Positions 45,110 to 53,801 of a stretch of DNA of 64,000 nucleotides are shown here, in pieces. The notes beneath the pieces are model-generated. The model ran no database searches. It worked only from the letters and a program-made list of their open reading frames with translations, and had not been told where the DNA came from. This DNA is from Streptomyces sp. NRRL F-2580 (GTDB taxonomy: Bacteria > Actinomycetota > Actinomycetes > Streptomycetales > Streptomycetaceae): positions 1-64,000 of the forward strand of contig NZ_JOIR01000014.1 of the NCBI RefSeq assembly GCF_000720115.1, written 5' to 3'. Each line of letters opens with the position of its first letter. Positions within the stretch are counted from its first letter, which is position 1. The position numbers were made by a program, and so were the translations under genes.

Positions 45110-46024
45110 ATGGGTGACATCTCGGTGGGCACGTGTTCGTGGACGGATCCGGCGCTGGTCGCCAGCGGCTGGTACCCCGCCCGGCGGCGGGACGCGGAGG
45201 GGCGGCTGAGGCACTACGCCGCCCGCTTCCCGGTCGTGGAGGTCGACTCGACCTACTACGGGCTGCCGAGTTCCCGCAACAGCCGGCTGTGGATCGAACG
45301 GACCCCACCGGACTTCCGGTTCGACGTCAAGGCGTTCTCACTGCTCACCGGTCAGCCGACCCGGACGGCCGCCCTCCCCGCCGATCTGCGACCGGCAGGG
45401 AGCGGCCCCGCCTGGGTGCGGGCCGACGACGGACTCCGCAAGGAAGTGTGGGAGCGCTTCAGCGGGGCGCTCGCGCCCCTCCGCGAGGCCGGACGGCTCG
45501 GGACGCTTCTGTTCCAGTTCCCGGCCTCGCTCGCCCCAGGGGCGCGTGCCGAGGCGGCGGTGGAGGAGTGCGCCGAACGGGCGGTCGGCTGGCCGCTGGC
45601 CGTGGAGTTGCGCCATCCGGGGTGGTGGGCCGAGGAGCGGCGGACGGCCACCGCCGCCCTCCTGGACCGGCACGGAATGGCGGCCGTGGCCGTCGACACG
45701 GCCCAGGAACTGCCCACGTCCGTTCCTCCGGTCGCGTGCGTCACCTCCCCGGACCTCGCCGTGGTGCGTTTCCACGGGCGGAGCCCCGCGTGGGGTTCCA
45801 GCGGCCCCGGCGCCAAGGAGGCGAAGTACCGCCACACCTACACCGAGGCGGAGCTGGCCGAGTGGCTGCCGCGGCTGCGGGACATGGCAGAGCGGGCCGC
45901 CTCCGTCCACGTGCTGTTCAACAACTGCTGTGCCGACGCGTCCGTACAGGCGGCGGAGACGATGCGGCGGATGCTGGAGGGCGATGCGGCCTTCACCGTG
46001 CGTGGGCCTCGAGGTGTTCGGTGA
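45110..46024 (+). CDS. DUF72 domain protein
   Basis: ATG 45110 gives 304 residues beginning GDISVGTCSWTDPAL. The TIM-barrel-like DUF72 signature is complete: FPVVEVDSTYYGLPS, FRFDVKAFSLLT, LLFQFPASLAP, PLAVELRHPGWW, VVRFHGR and VHVLFNNCC. The family is conserved but of uncertain function; nuclease or sugar-isomerase-like activities have been suggested because of the barrel. It is monocistronic within a region of decayed genes but appears intact. The ribosome site is weak. Confidence 0.9.
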   Translation: MGDISVGTCSWTDPALVASGWYPARRRDAEGRLRHYAARFPVVEVDSTYYGLPSSRNSRLWIERTPPDFRFDVKAFSLLTGQPTRTAALPADLRPAGSGPAWVRADDGLRKEVWERFSGALAPLREAGRLGTLLFQFPASLAPGARAEAAVEECAERAVGWPLAVELRHPGWWAEERRTATAALLDRHGMAAVAVDTAQELPTSVPPVACVTSPDLAVVRFHGRSPAWGSSGPGAKEAKYRHTYTEAELAEWLPRLRDMAERAASVHVLFNNCCADASVQAAETMRRMLEGDAAFTVRGPRGVR

Positions 46025-46193
46025 GGGGAATGACCAAGTCGGGGACCTGGTCGGGCAGCCAGTGGCCGGCGCCGTCTTGGTCCTCCAGGCCGACCTCGCC
46101 GCCGGCCACTCCTGCTTCGCGAGTCCCCGCGAGGGCCGTCAGCCCGGCCTGACGCCCGACAAACGCATCCAGAGTCTTGTCGATTACCCACAA
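45993..46193 (-). pseudogene. Possible 3' remnant of an epoxide-hydrolase-like gene
   Basis: The minus strand reads GGEVGLEDQDGAGHWLPDQ then VPDLVIPLTEHLEAH before the stop at 45993. This has the form of the C-terminal catalytic-His segment (GAGHW.. ..P) of alpha/beta-hydrolase epoxide hydrolases. Nothing upstream continues the domain. It overlaps the 3' end of the DUF72 gene by 32 bases. Confidence 0.35.
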
Positions 46194-46238
46194 CGACGGT
46201 TATCGGATCCCGCCTTCGGCGATTTTCGCAGAGACGAC

Positions 46239-47564
46239 CTAACCGCCCGCCAGCACCGCGGGGGTGGGGCCGTCGGGGCGGACGGTAAGGCCGTACAGGG
46301 CCCGGGCGGGGAGCGAACGGAAGTGCGGGACGTGTGCGGGCAGCAGCCGCTCCAGGAGGACGGTCGACTCGCGGAGGGCGAACTGCAGGCCGAGGCAGGC
46401 CCGGGGCCCGATGCCGAAGGGGAGGTAGCTCCCCGGGTGGGCGGGGCGTCGGCCGGGGGTGGTGAAGCGCCCCGGATCGAACCGGGCGGGGTCCTCCCAC
46501 AGTCCGGGGTCCCGGTGCGTGAGGTAGGGGCAGACGATGACGTCGGTTCCGGCCTCGACCTCGTACCCGGCGAGGACGTCGTCCTGCGCTGCGCAGCGCG
46601 GCAGGATCCACGCGGAGGGGTAGAAGCGCAGCGTTTCGTTGACGAGCGCCTGGACGGCCCGCCGACGCTCGGGTGACCCTTCGGCGCCCGCGGCGAGGGC
46701 CTGTTCCCGCGCCCGCGGGTTCCGGTCCAGCAGGAGGTAGAGCCAGGTCAGGGTGGTGGCGGTGGTCTCGTGACCGGCGACCAGCAGGGTGACCAGCTCG
46801 TCGCGGATCAGCCGGTCGGTGTACTCGGGGCGCGTTCCGGCCGCGTCCAGCAGGACGTGCAGGAGGCCGGGGCCGTCGGGTCCGGCCTCGCCCGCGCGGG
46901 CGGCTGCGATGGCGCGGCTCGCCACGGCGTCGATCGCGGCCAGCTCGGCGGAGACGGCCTGCCGGGCGGCGGCGCCGTCGGAGGGCAGCTGGGGCAGCGC
47001 GGTCACCACGGTGGGTACGGCGGCCAGTTCACGCTCGGTGGCCGGGTCGAGGGGGTGCCCGGTCAGGGAACGCCAGATGGTGTCCAGGGCGAAGCGGCGC
47101 ATCTCCTCGCCGACGTCGAGGACCTCCCCGCTGCGGGCGTACGCGGCCCAGCGCGCCGCGGTGGTCCGGGCGGCGGTGGCGATCCGCTGCTCGTACCGGC
47201 GCATGCCCGGGCCGGTGAACTGCGACTGCAGGAGCTTGCGTTGCCGCTGCCACGCCTCGCCCGTCGCGGCCAGGACCCCGTCGCCGATCAGCAGCCGGGC
47301 GCGGTGCGAGCGCTTCACGTACCGGTCCGGGTGCAGCGCGAGTACGTGCTGCACGGCCTGGGCGCCGGTGACCAGCACGGTGGGGCGAGGCCCGAGCCGG
47401 AACGCGGCGACCCCGCCGAGCCGTTGGCGGGCCTGGGCGAAGAGGTCGATCAGCTCCCCTCCCCCGTCCCGCCACTCCCCGACGAGGCCGGGATCCAGCT
47501 CGGGGACCCGGCGGCCGGCGGAGGACGGACTCGGAAGGGGACCGGGGCGGGCGTGGGTGGCCAC
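46239..47564 (-). CDS. Cytochrome P450 monooxygenase
   Basis: I choose GTG 47564 because AGGAG lies 7 bases upstream; a GTG 8 codons earlier is possible. The 441-residue protein has all P450 marks: I-helix LLVAGHETTATTLTW, the ExxR in VNETLRFYPSAW, and heme loop FGIGPRACLGLQFALRE with the Cys ligand. Unlike the CYP152 protein at 41400 it is a classical O2-dependent P450 needing a ferredoxin and reductase, neither of which is adjacent. Its closest feel is to actinomycete P450s of the CYP4/CYP102-like 'FGIGPR' group. Substrate unknown. Confidence 0.88.
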   Translation of the reverse strand: MATHARPGPLPSPSSAGRRVPELDPGLVGEWRDGGGELIDLFAQARQRLGGVAAFRLGPRPTVLVTGAQAVQHVLALHPDRYVKRSHRARLLIGDGVLAATGEAWQRQRKLLQSQFTGPGMRRYEQRIATAARTTAARWAAYARSGEVLDVGEEMRRFALDTIWRSLTGHPLDPATERELAAVPTVVTALPQLPSDGAAARQAVSAELAAIDAVASRAIAAARAGEAGPDGPGLLHVLLDAAGTRPEYTDRLIRDELVTLLVAGHETTATTLTWLYLLLDRNPRAREQALAAGAEGSPERRRAVQALVNETLRFYPSAWILPRCAAQDDVLAGYEVEAGTDVIVCPYLTHRDPGLWEDPARFDPGRFTTPGRRPAHPGSYLPFGIGPRACLGLQFALRESTVLLERLLPAHVPHFRSLPARALYGLTVRPDGPTPAVLAGG

Positions 47565-47680
47565 GGGCGTGCTCCTGTTCGGTGGCACCGGGTGCGGTCA
47601 TCACGCACTGTAGGGGAGCCACCGCGCCGGGCGACACCCCGCCTCGGGCCGGGGAGCGGGTCCCACGCGGGGCGGGCGGA

Positions 47681-47716
47681 GGCCGAGGGAGGCCGAGGGA
47701 GGCCGAGGGAGGCCGA
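47681..47716. repeat. Tandem repeat of GGCCGAGGGA
   Basis: Three perfect 10-base units GGCCGAGGGA and a partial fourth (GGCCGA) run head to tail in the 387-base intergenic region 47565-47951. The copy number could vary between strains by slippage. Confidence 0.8.
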
Positions 47717-47847
47717 CGGCCGGGGCAGCCGGCCGTACCGGGGCGCGTCGGCCCGCGCGCGGGCCCGGACCGCCGACCCTCACCACCGGGCCACGCACCC
47801 CGCCGGGCGGATTCTGGCCGAACTCCGCCGGAATCCGACTGCCGTTC

Positions 47848-47878
47848 GCCTGGCGTATGCGCCGCCGTCACGCCAGGC
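47848..47878 (+). promoter_or_regulatory. Perfect 9-bp inverted repeat upstream of phospholipase C
   Basis: GCCTGGCGT at 47848-47856 and ACGCCAGGC at 47870-47878 are exact complements around 13 bases, 74 bases before the phospholipase start. It could be an operator or a leader hairpin. GTTCGCCTGGC at 47844-47854 resembles one PHO-box unit, but I could not find the second, so PhoP control is not claimed. Confidence 0.45.
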
Positions 47879-47951
47879 TCCCCGTCCGGTACCCCGGGCG
47901 CGCTCTGCTGAGGGCGCTCAACCACCCTCAACCGCAGAGGTCGTTCCCGCC

Positions 47952-50018
47952 ATGGCAGAACTCAACCGCCGCCGCTTCCTGCAGCTCGCCGGCGGCGCCA
48001 CCGCGCTGACGATGCTGAACGACAGCATCGCCCGCGCCGCCGCCATCCCCGCACAGGGCACCACCGGCACCATCGCCGACGTCGAGCACATCGTGGTGCT
48101 CATGCAGGAGAATCGTTCCTTCGACCACTACTTCGGCGCCCTGCGCGGCGTCCGCGGCTTCGGCGACCCGCGCCCGGTGACCCTGCCCAGCGGCAAGTCC
48201 GTCTTCCACCAGTCCGACGGCACGAAGGAGACGCTGCCCTTCCGCCCGCCGTCCGACGACCTCGGCATGGAGTTCCTCCAGGGCCTGAACCACGACTGGG
48301 CGGGCGGACAGAGCGCCTTCAACAAGGGCAAGTACGACAACTGGGTGCCCGCCAAGACGGCCACGACCATGGCCCACCTGACGCGCGAGGACATCCCCTT
48401 CCACTACGCCCTGGCGGACGCCTTCACCATCTGCGACGCGTACCACTGCTCGTTCATCGGCTCCACGGACCCCAACCGCTACTACCTCTGGTCGGGCCAC
48501 ACGGGCAACGACGGCAAGGGCGGCGGCCCGGTCCTCGACAACGCCGAGGCGGGCTACGGCTGGACCACCTACCCGGAGCGGCTGGAGACGGCCGGGATCT
48601 CCTGGAAGGTCTACCAGGACATCGGGGACGGCCTCGACGCCGCCGGCTCCTGGGGTTGGATCAACGACGCCTACCGCGGCAACTACGGCGACAACTCGCT
48701 GCTCTACTTCAACAACTACCGGAACGCCAAGCCGGGCGACGCCCTGTACGAGAAGGCCCGCACCGGTACGAACGCCAAGGCCGGCGAGGGCTACTTCGAC
48801 CAGCTGCGCGCCGACGTCGCGGCCGGCACCCTCCCCCAGGTCTCCTGGATCGCCGCCCCCGAGGCCTTCAGCGAGCACTCCAACTGGCCGTCGAACTACG
48901 GCGCCTGGTACATCTCGCAGGTCCTGGACGCCCTCACCTCCAACCCGGACGTGTGGGCCCGTACCGCGCTGTTCATCACCTACGACGAGAACGACGGCTT
49001 CTTCGACCACGTCGTCCCGCCGTACGCCCCCGCCAGCGCCGCCCAGGGCCTCTCGACCACACCCACCGCCCTGGACGTCTTCCCCGGAAAGCCCGGCTAC
49101 GTCGCCGGACCGTACGGCCTGGGCACGCGCGTGCCGATGCTCGTGGTCTCCCCCTGGAGCACCGGCGGCTACTCCTGCTCCGAGACCTTCGACCACACCT
49201 CCGTCATCCGCTTCATGGAGAAGCGCTTCGGAGTGACCGAGCCCAACATCTCGCCCTGGCGCCGCGCCGTCTGCGGTGACCTCACCTCCGCCTTCGACTT
49301 CGCCCGCAAGGACACCGGCACGGCCCCGCTGCCCGACACCGGCCCCTGGTTCCCGCAGGACCGCGAGCGCCACCCCGACTTCCGGGCCACCCCGCCGGCC
49401 GTGGGCGTCATGCCCCGCCAGGAGAAGGGCCTGCGTCCCACACGTGCGCTGAAGTACGCCCCGTACGTGGACGGCGCGGCGCTCGTCGCGGAGGGCAAGT
49501 TCCGGCTGACGTTCAGCGGCGGCCCGGACCTGGGCGCGCAGTTCTACGTCACCTCCGGCAACCGCAGCGACGCCCCCTGGACGTACACCACCGAGGCCGG
49601 CAAGTCGATCGGGGACACCTGGAACACCCAGTACTCGGCCGGGGTCACCGACCTGACCGTGCACGGCCCGAACGGTTTCCTGCGCGCCTTCCACAACCCC
49701 GGCACCACCCCCGGCCCCGAGGTCACCGCCCGCCACAACGCCGCCACCGGGAACCTGGACCTCACCGCCACCAACGCCGGGACGTCGACCGCCACCCTGA
49801 CGGTCACCAACGCCTACGGCGGCGGGCCGAAGCGCCTGACGGTCGCCAAGGGCGCCACCGTCACGTACAGCGTCTCGCTGAAGAACACGCGGCGCTGGTA
49901 CGACGTGACGGTCACCGCCTCGGAGACCCCGGACTTCGTCCGCCGCTTCGCGGGCAAGGTCGAAACGGGCGCGGCCGGCCTCTCGGACCCGGCCATCCTC
50001 ACGGACCAGTCCTCCTGA
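47952..50018 (+). CDS. Tat-exported phosphocholine-type phospholipase C
   Basis: ATG 47952 gives 688 residues with a Tat signal (LNRRRFLQLAGGATALTML). It is a full-length bacterial phospholipase C of the phosphoesterase/DUF756 type. The catalytic-core blocks are IVVLMQENRSFDHYFGALRG, SFIGSTDPNRYYLWSG and ITYDENDGFFDHVVPP. Two C-terminal DUF756 beta domains follow from about 500 (GPDLGAQFYVTSGN; GPNGFLRAFHNPG). It hydrolyses phosphatidylcholine or sphingomyelin outside the cell, releasing a phosphorylated headgroup. A clear terminator follows. These genes are often induced by phosphate limitation in Streptomyces. Confidence 0.92.
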   Translation: MAELNRRRFLQLAGGATALTMLNDSIARAAAIPAQGTTGTIADVEHIVVLMQENRSFDHYFGALRGVRGFGDPRPVTLPSGKSVFHQSDGTKETLPFRPPSDDLGMEFLQGLNHDWAGGQSAFNKGKYDNWVPAKTATTMAHLTREDIPFHYALADAFTICDAYHCSFIGSTDPNRYYLWSGHTGNDGKGGGPVLDNAEAGYGWTTYPERLETAGISWKVYQDIGDGLDAAGSWGWINDAYRGNYGDNSLLYFNNYRNAKPGDALYEKARTGTNAKAGEGYFDQLRADVAAGTLPQVSWIAAPEAFSEHSNWPSNYGAWYISQVLDALTSNPDVWARTALFITYDENDGFFDHVVPPYAPASAAQGLSTTPTALDVFPGKPGYVAGPYGLGTRVPMLVVSPWSTGGYSCSETFDHTSVIRFMEKRFGVTEPNISPWRRAVCGDLTSAFDFARKDTGTAPLPDTGPWFPQDRERHPDFRATPPAVGVMPRQEKGLRPTRALKYAPYVDGAALVAEGKFRLTFSGGPDLGAQFYVTSGNRSDAPWTYTTEAGKSIGDTWNTQYSAGVTDLTVHGPNGFLRAFHNPGTTPGPEVTARHNAATGNLDLTATNAGTSTATLTVTNAYGGGPKRLTVAKGATVTYSVSLKNTRRWYDVTVTASETPDFVRRFAGKVETGAAGLSDPAILTDQSS

Positions 50019-50057
50019 CCCACCGGCCGGCGTCCCCCCGCCCGGGACCCCGGCCGA

Positions 50058-50095
50058 TCAGGGGCCGTTCCGTTATTCTCCGGACCGGCCCCTGA
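50058..50095 (+). terminator. Hairpin terminator after phospholipase C
   Basis: TCAGGGGCCG at 50058-50067 pairs with CGGCCCCTGA at 50086-50095, with an inner TTCCG/CGGA pairing. It starts 40 bases after the stop codon. Confidence 0.75.
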
Positions 50096-50169
50096 CCCGT
50101 GCCCCGTGGGGCGGAGACAGGCATCGCCGCCAGGGCGACGGACGTGGCAGGCGGCGTCCGCGGCTGGGC

Positions 50170-50658
50170 CTAGGAGAGTTCCTTCCGCATCAGCGTGCAC
50201 ATCGTTTCGTAGCGGCGCAGCGATCCGTCAGGGGCTCGTTCGTCCCACGAGTCGGGCCGGCGGTCGTACGCGACATAACCCAGCCGCTGGTACAGCGCAC
50301 GCGCCCGGGGGTTGCGTTCCTCCACGGCCAGCTCGGCCTGCCGCAGACCGCGGTTCCTGATCCGCAGTTCCGCGGCCTCGACGAGGAACGTGCCGATCCC
50401 GCACGACTGCAATGCGGGGTGGACTGCCAGCTGCCACAGCGTGCCGACGCCCGCCTTGACCTCGTAGTCGACGCCGCCCTTCGCCACCGGAATGTCGGTG
50501 GCGGGGCAGACCGCCAGGTAGTCGACCTCACCGGCCCGGGCACGCTCCAACTGCCGTGCGACGTCGGCCACATGATGGTCGGACCCTGCCCAACCGCACG
50601 ACGCCAGGTCCGCATGCACCAGATCACGGGCCGACAGCTTCAGCACGACATCGATCAT
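50170..50658 (-). CDS. GNAT family N-acetyltransferase
   Basis: I start at ATG 50658, where GGAGG lies 8 bases upstream; the frame extends another 29 codons. The 162-residue protein has the acetyl-CoA site LWQLAVHPALQSCGIGTFLV (motif A, sectioned) and the C-terminal ELAVEERNPRARALYQRLGY (motif B). The substrate is not indicated by context: it converges with the phospholipase gene and stands alone. Confidence 0.87.
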   Translation of the reverse strand: MIDVVLKLSARDLVHADLASCGWAGSDHHVADVARQLERARAGEVDYLAVCPATDIPVAKGGVDYEVKAGVGTLWQLAVHPALQSCGIGTFLVEAAELRIRNRGLRQAELAVEERNPRARALYQRLGYVAYDRRPDSWDERAPDGSLRRYETMCTLMRKELS

Positions 50659-51129
50659 CTTCAGCACCTCCGGCCGGCCAGCATCCACGCCGACCACGCG
50701 CAAAGCAAGGTGTTTCCCCGGTGCACGCTCCCGGCTCACCGCCAACCCCGCCGCCCATTCCGCCTCAGTCTGCCGAACGCCTGGTGGCAGCGCGCGGCGA
50801 TAGCCGCGGGCGCGGCAGCCGGTGGCCGCCTCCGCCCCCTCAGCTCCTCCGCGGGCCGCGGACGATCAACGACCCCCTGCCCCACAGCCGTCGAGCAGCA
50901 AGGCCGTGCCCAGCACGTCTGCGGCCGACCCGAACCCCGTGGGCCGTCGGCGGTCACGCCCCCGCGAACGGGGTCGTGGTCACGGGGGACGCCGTCGGGT
51001 CGTGCTGGAGCAGCGGATCAAGACCGCCCCCTGTGGACTGCCGACTACCGGGCCCACGGGCCGGCCACCATCGAGAGCGTGCCCCTCTCGACCGTTCCCA
51101 GTAGCACCCCTCGTGCGTCCGTGCCCGCG
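50659..51129. other. 471-base gap without recognised gene
   Basis: Both flanking genes are on the minus strand. The region contains no frame with family similarity, no strong hairpin and no repeat that I can see; the promoter of the acetyltransferase gene should lie at its left end. Confidence 0.4.
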
Positions 51130-52341
51130 TCAGTCGATGGCCACCACGACCGGGCCGCCGGTCCGGTCGACGCGGGACGTCCACGCCGGGGGCAGTCGCA
51201 GTGAGCGGGACGGGGACGCCGGGCCCGCGATTCGTCGGCGCCACAGCGGGCGGCCGTCCTGGTGGACCGTCACCAGCGGGGCGGTCAGGGGCTCCCCGGA
51301 GCGCAGGAGGAGCGGCCGCGCGGCGGTGCCCGTGACCCGGTTCGGCGTCACCCACAGGAGCGGGGCCCGGACCTCCAGCGGGGGGCCGGGCTCCGGCCAG
51401 GGGGCGCCCGCCAGGTGGGCCAGTACCGGGGCCGCGGCGGCGGCGCCCTCCCCGGCCGCGGTGGCCGCGCGTTCGATGCCGTGGAGGGCGTTGCCGACCG
51501 CGAAGACGCCCGGGGTCGAGGTACGGAACGACGCGTCCACGCCGGGCCCCCGGGTGCCGGGGTCCAGGGGGATGCCGCCGCGGCGGGCCAGCTCGTGATC
51601 GGGGACCCAGTCGCCGGTGAAGACCACCGTGTCGCAGGCGAGGACCCCCGACCGGCCGTCCCGGTGGCGGACGGTCACACCGGTCAGCCGGCCCCGGCCG
51701 CGCAGTTCGCCCACCGTGGTCCGCGTGAGCAGCGGCACCCCCGGTACGGCGGCGGCGCGCGGGCTTTCCGTGACCATCGCCACCACGTCCGTACCCGCCC
51801 GGCGCAGCGTGCCCACCGCGTGCCGGGCCACCGGCTCGGCGCCCACGACCACGGCCCGCCGGCCGACGGGCAGGCCGTACCGGTGGACCGACTGGAACAG
51901 CTCGCCCGTGGTGAGCACGCCCTGCGGGCGGGAGCCCGGCACCAGGCGGGCGCTGCGGGGGCGCTCCCGGGCGCCGGTGGCGAGGATGACGGCCCGGGCC
52001 GTGATCCGCTCCAGGCCCGCCGGGCTCGTGGTCTCCAGGGACAGCGGTCCGGCCCAGCCGGTGGCGGTGACGCCGGTGCGGAGCGCGGCCCCGGCGGCGG
52101 CCGCCGCCCGCGCCGACCGCCGTGCGTACTCGGGACCGCTCAGCCAGGGGCGCGGCGGCCGGCCGAAGCCGCCGTGGTGGAGGTGGCGCGGCATTCCGCC
52201 CGGCTCCGGCTCGCGTTCCAGGACCTCGACCCGCCCGGCACCCGCCTGCGCCAGCCGAGCGGCCAGGGCCAGTCCGGCGGGCCCGGCGCCGACGACCAGT
52301 ACGTCGACCAACACGTCCGGCACGTCGACCGTACGGTTCAC
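51130..52341 (-). CDS. FAD/NAD-dependent oxidoreductase of the glycerol operon
   Basis: This 403-residue flavoprotein has FAD motif [19 protein letters not shown] near residue 14 and ATGARERPRS. A second dinucleotide motif, AVVVGAEPVARHAV, lies near 170, and VFTGDWVPDHEL and GVFAVGNALHGIE follow. It resembles the small NAD(FAD)-oxidoreductase subunit found beside Fe-S-type glycerol-3-phosphate dehydrogenases. Its ATG overlaps the upstream stop (ATGA at 52338-52341). It probably passes electrons from the dehydrogenase. It is the last gene of the operon. Confidence 0.84.
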   Translation of the reverse strand: MNRTVDVPDVLVDVLVVGAGPAGLALAARLAQAGAGRVEVLEREPEPGGMPRHLHHGGFGRPPRPWLSGPEYARRSARAAAAAGAALRTGVTATGWAGPLSLETTSPAGLERITARAVILATGARERPRSARLVPGSRPQGVLTTGELFQSVHRYGLPVGRRAVVVGAEPVARHAVGTLRRAGTDVVAMVTESPRAAAVPGVPLLTRTTVGELRGRGRLTGVTVRHRDGRSGVLACDTVVFTGDWVPDHELARRGGIPLDPGTRGPGVDASFRTSTPGVFAVGNALHGIERAATAAGEGAAAAAPVLAHLAGAPWPEPGPPLEVRAPLLWVTPNRVTGTAARPLLLRSGEPLTAPLVTVHQDGRPLWRRRIAGPASPSRSLRLPPAWTSRVDRTGGPVVVAID

Positions 52342-53801
52342 CGGCGGGCCTCCTCGAACAGCGCGCGGACGGCGGCCCCGCAGTGGAAGCCCTGGCAGCG
52401 GCCGCCCCGGGCGCGCGTGCGCCGCCGCAGGCCGTCCACCGAACCGGGCGGGACGGTCCCGGCGAGCGCGTCGCGTATCTCCCCGCGGGTCACGCGCTCG
52501 CAGTGGCAGACGATCCGGCCGTACTCCGGGTCCGCCGCGATCATCGCCGCGTCGCGGTAGGGCCGGGGGAATGCCTCGCCGAGGTTCGGCATCCGCACCG
52601 GCTCCAGCTCCCGGGCGCCGGCCACCGGCAGACCGCCGTCGGCGAGCAGCTCCACCACGTGGGCGGCGATCGCCATCGAGGCGGTCAGCCCGGTGGACCG
52701 GATCCCGCCGACGGTCACGTACCGCTGCGCGGGATGCGCCCGGATCGCGTAGTCCTCCTGCCCGGTGGCCGCCCGCAGTCCGGCGTAGACGGCGGTGACC
52801 TCCTCCTCCAGGAGCGCCGGCAGGATCCGCCGGCCCTTCTCCCGCAGCCGCGCGAGCCCTTCGGCGGTGGATCCGGTGGCGGTCTTGTCGTCCAGGTCCT
52901 CGGCGGTCGGCCCGAGCATCACGTTCCCGTACACGGTCGGCGTCACCAGCACCCCCTTGCCGCGCGCGTCCGGCACCGGCAGCAGGATGTGGCGTACGAG
53001 GCCGCGGGCGAGTTCGTCGAAGACGATCAGCTGGCCGCGCCGGGGCGTCACGGTGAAGTCCGCGTGGCCGAGGAACCGGTCGATCTCGTCGGCGTACAGA
53101 CCCGCCGCGTTGACCAGGTGCCGGGTGCGCAGCGGGCCCCGGCCGGTGGCCAGTACGTGCGGATCGCCCGGGGCGACCGACCGCACCGGGCAGTTGAGGT
53201 GCAGGTGGACGCCGGCGCGGACGGCCTGCGTCGCGTACGCGAGGGTGGTCGTCCAGGGACAGATGATCGACTCGTCGGGTACGTGGAGCGCGCCCAGCAC
53301 GCCGGGCCCGAGCTCCGGTTCGCGGGCCCGCACCTCCGCGGCCGGGAGGATCCGGGCCGCGCGGTAGCCGTTGCGTACGGCCTTGTCGGCGAGCCCCGGC
53401 AGGGCGGCGAGCTGCTCCTCGTTCCAGGCGACGAGCAGCGCCCCGAGCGGTTCCACCGGGATGCCGCTGCCGGTGGCGTACGAGGCGAGCAGCCGCTGTC
53501 CCTCCCGGACGAGCCGGGACTCCAGGGAGCCGGGCACGGCGTCGAAACCGGTGTGCAGGATGGCGGTGTTGGCCTTGGATGTGCCGTTGCCGACGTCGTC
53601 GCCGGCGTCGACCAGGGCGATCCGCAGGGGGAGCCGGGCCAGTTCGCGGGCGATGGCCGAGCCCACGACGCCGGCGCCGACGACCGTCACGTCGTAGGCG
53701 GGGCCGCCCGGCAGCGGGCCCCGGGTGGTGACGGTGGCGCCGGGGATGCCGGGGGTGCCAGGGGCTCCGGGAGTGCCAGGGGCGCCCGGGATGACCGTCA
53801 T
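52338..53801 (-). CDS. Glycerol-3-phosphate dehydrogenase-like FAD protein with C-terminal [2Fe-2S] domain
   Basis: This 487-residue protein has an FAD domain (VTVVGAGVVGSAIARELAR near 38; GTSKANTAILHTGFDA). A C-terminal BFD-like domain carries four cysteines in IVCHCERVTRGEI and RGGRCQGFHC for a [2Fe-2S] cluster. This is the GlpA-type arrangement of anaerobic glycerol-3-phosphate dehydrogenase, oxidising glycerol-3-phosphate to dihydroxyacetone phosphate. Unusually, it opens with a collagen-like run GAPGTPGAPGTPGIPGA. It lies between the kinase and the small oxidoreductase, overlapping each by 4 bases. Confidence 0.86.
   Translation of the reverse strand: MTVIPGAPGTPGAPGTPGIPGATVTTRGPLPGGPAYDVTVVGAGVVGSAIARELARLPLRIALVDAGDDVGNGTSKANTAILHTGFDAVPGSLESRLVREGQRLLASYATGSGIPVEPLGALLVAWNEEQLAALPGLADKAVRNGYRAARILPAAEVRAREPELGPGVLGALHVPDESIICPWTTTLAYATQAVRAGVHLHLNCPVRSVAPGDPHVLATGRGPLRTRHLVNAAGLYADEIDRFLGHADFTVTPRRGQLIVFDELARGLVRHILLPVPDARGKGVLVTPTVYGNVMLGPTAEDLDDKTATGSTAEGLARLREKGRRILPALLEEEVTAVYAGLRAATGQEDYAIRAHPAQRYVTVGGIRSTGLTASMAIAAHVVELLADGGLPVAGARELEPVRMPNLGEAFPRPYRDAAMIAADPEYGRIVCHCERVTRGEIRDALAGTVPPGSVDGLRRRTRARGGRCQGFHCGAAVRALFEEARR

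Noticed and set aside
47821..47880. PHO box for PhoP control of phospholipase C
   Set aside because: Only one unit (GTTCGCCTGGC) fits; no second unit at 11-base spacing was found.
46239..50018. P450 and phospholipase C as one functional unit
   Set aside because: They are divergent, separated by 387 bases with separate signals, and no shared pathway is evident.
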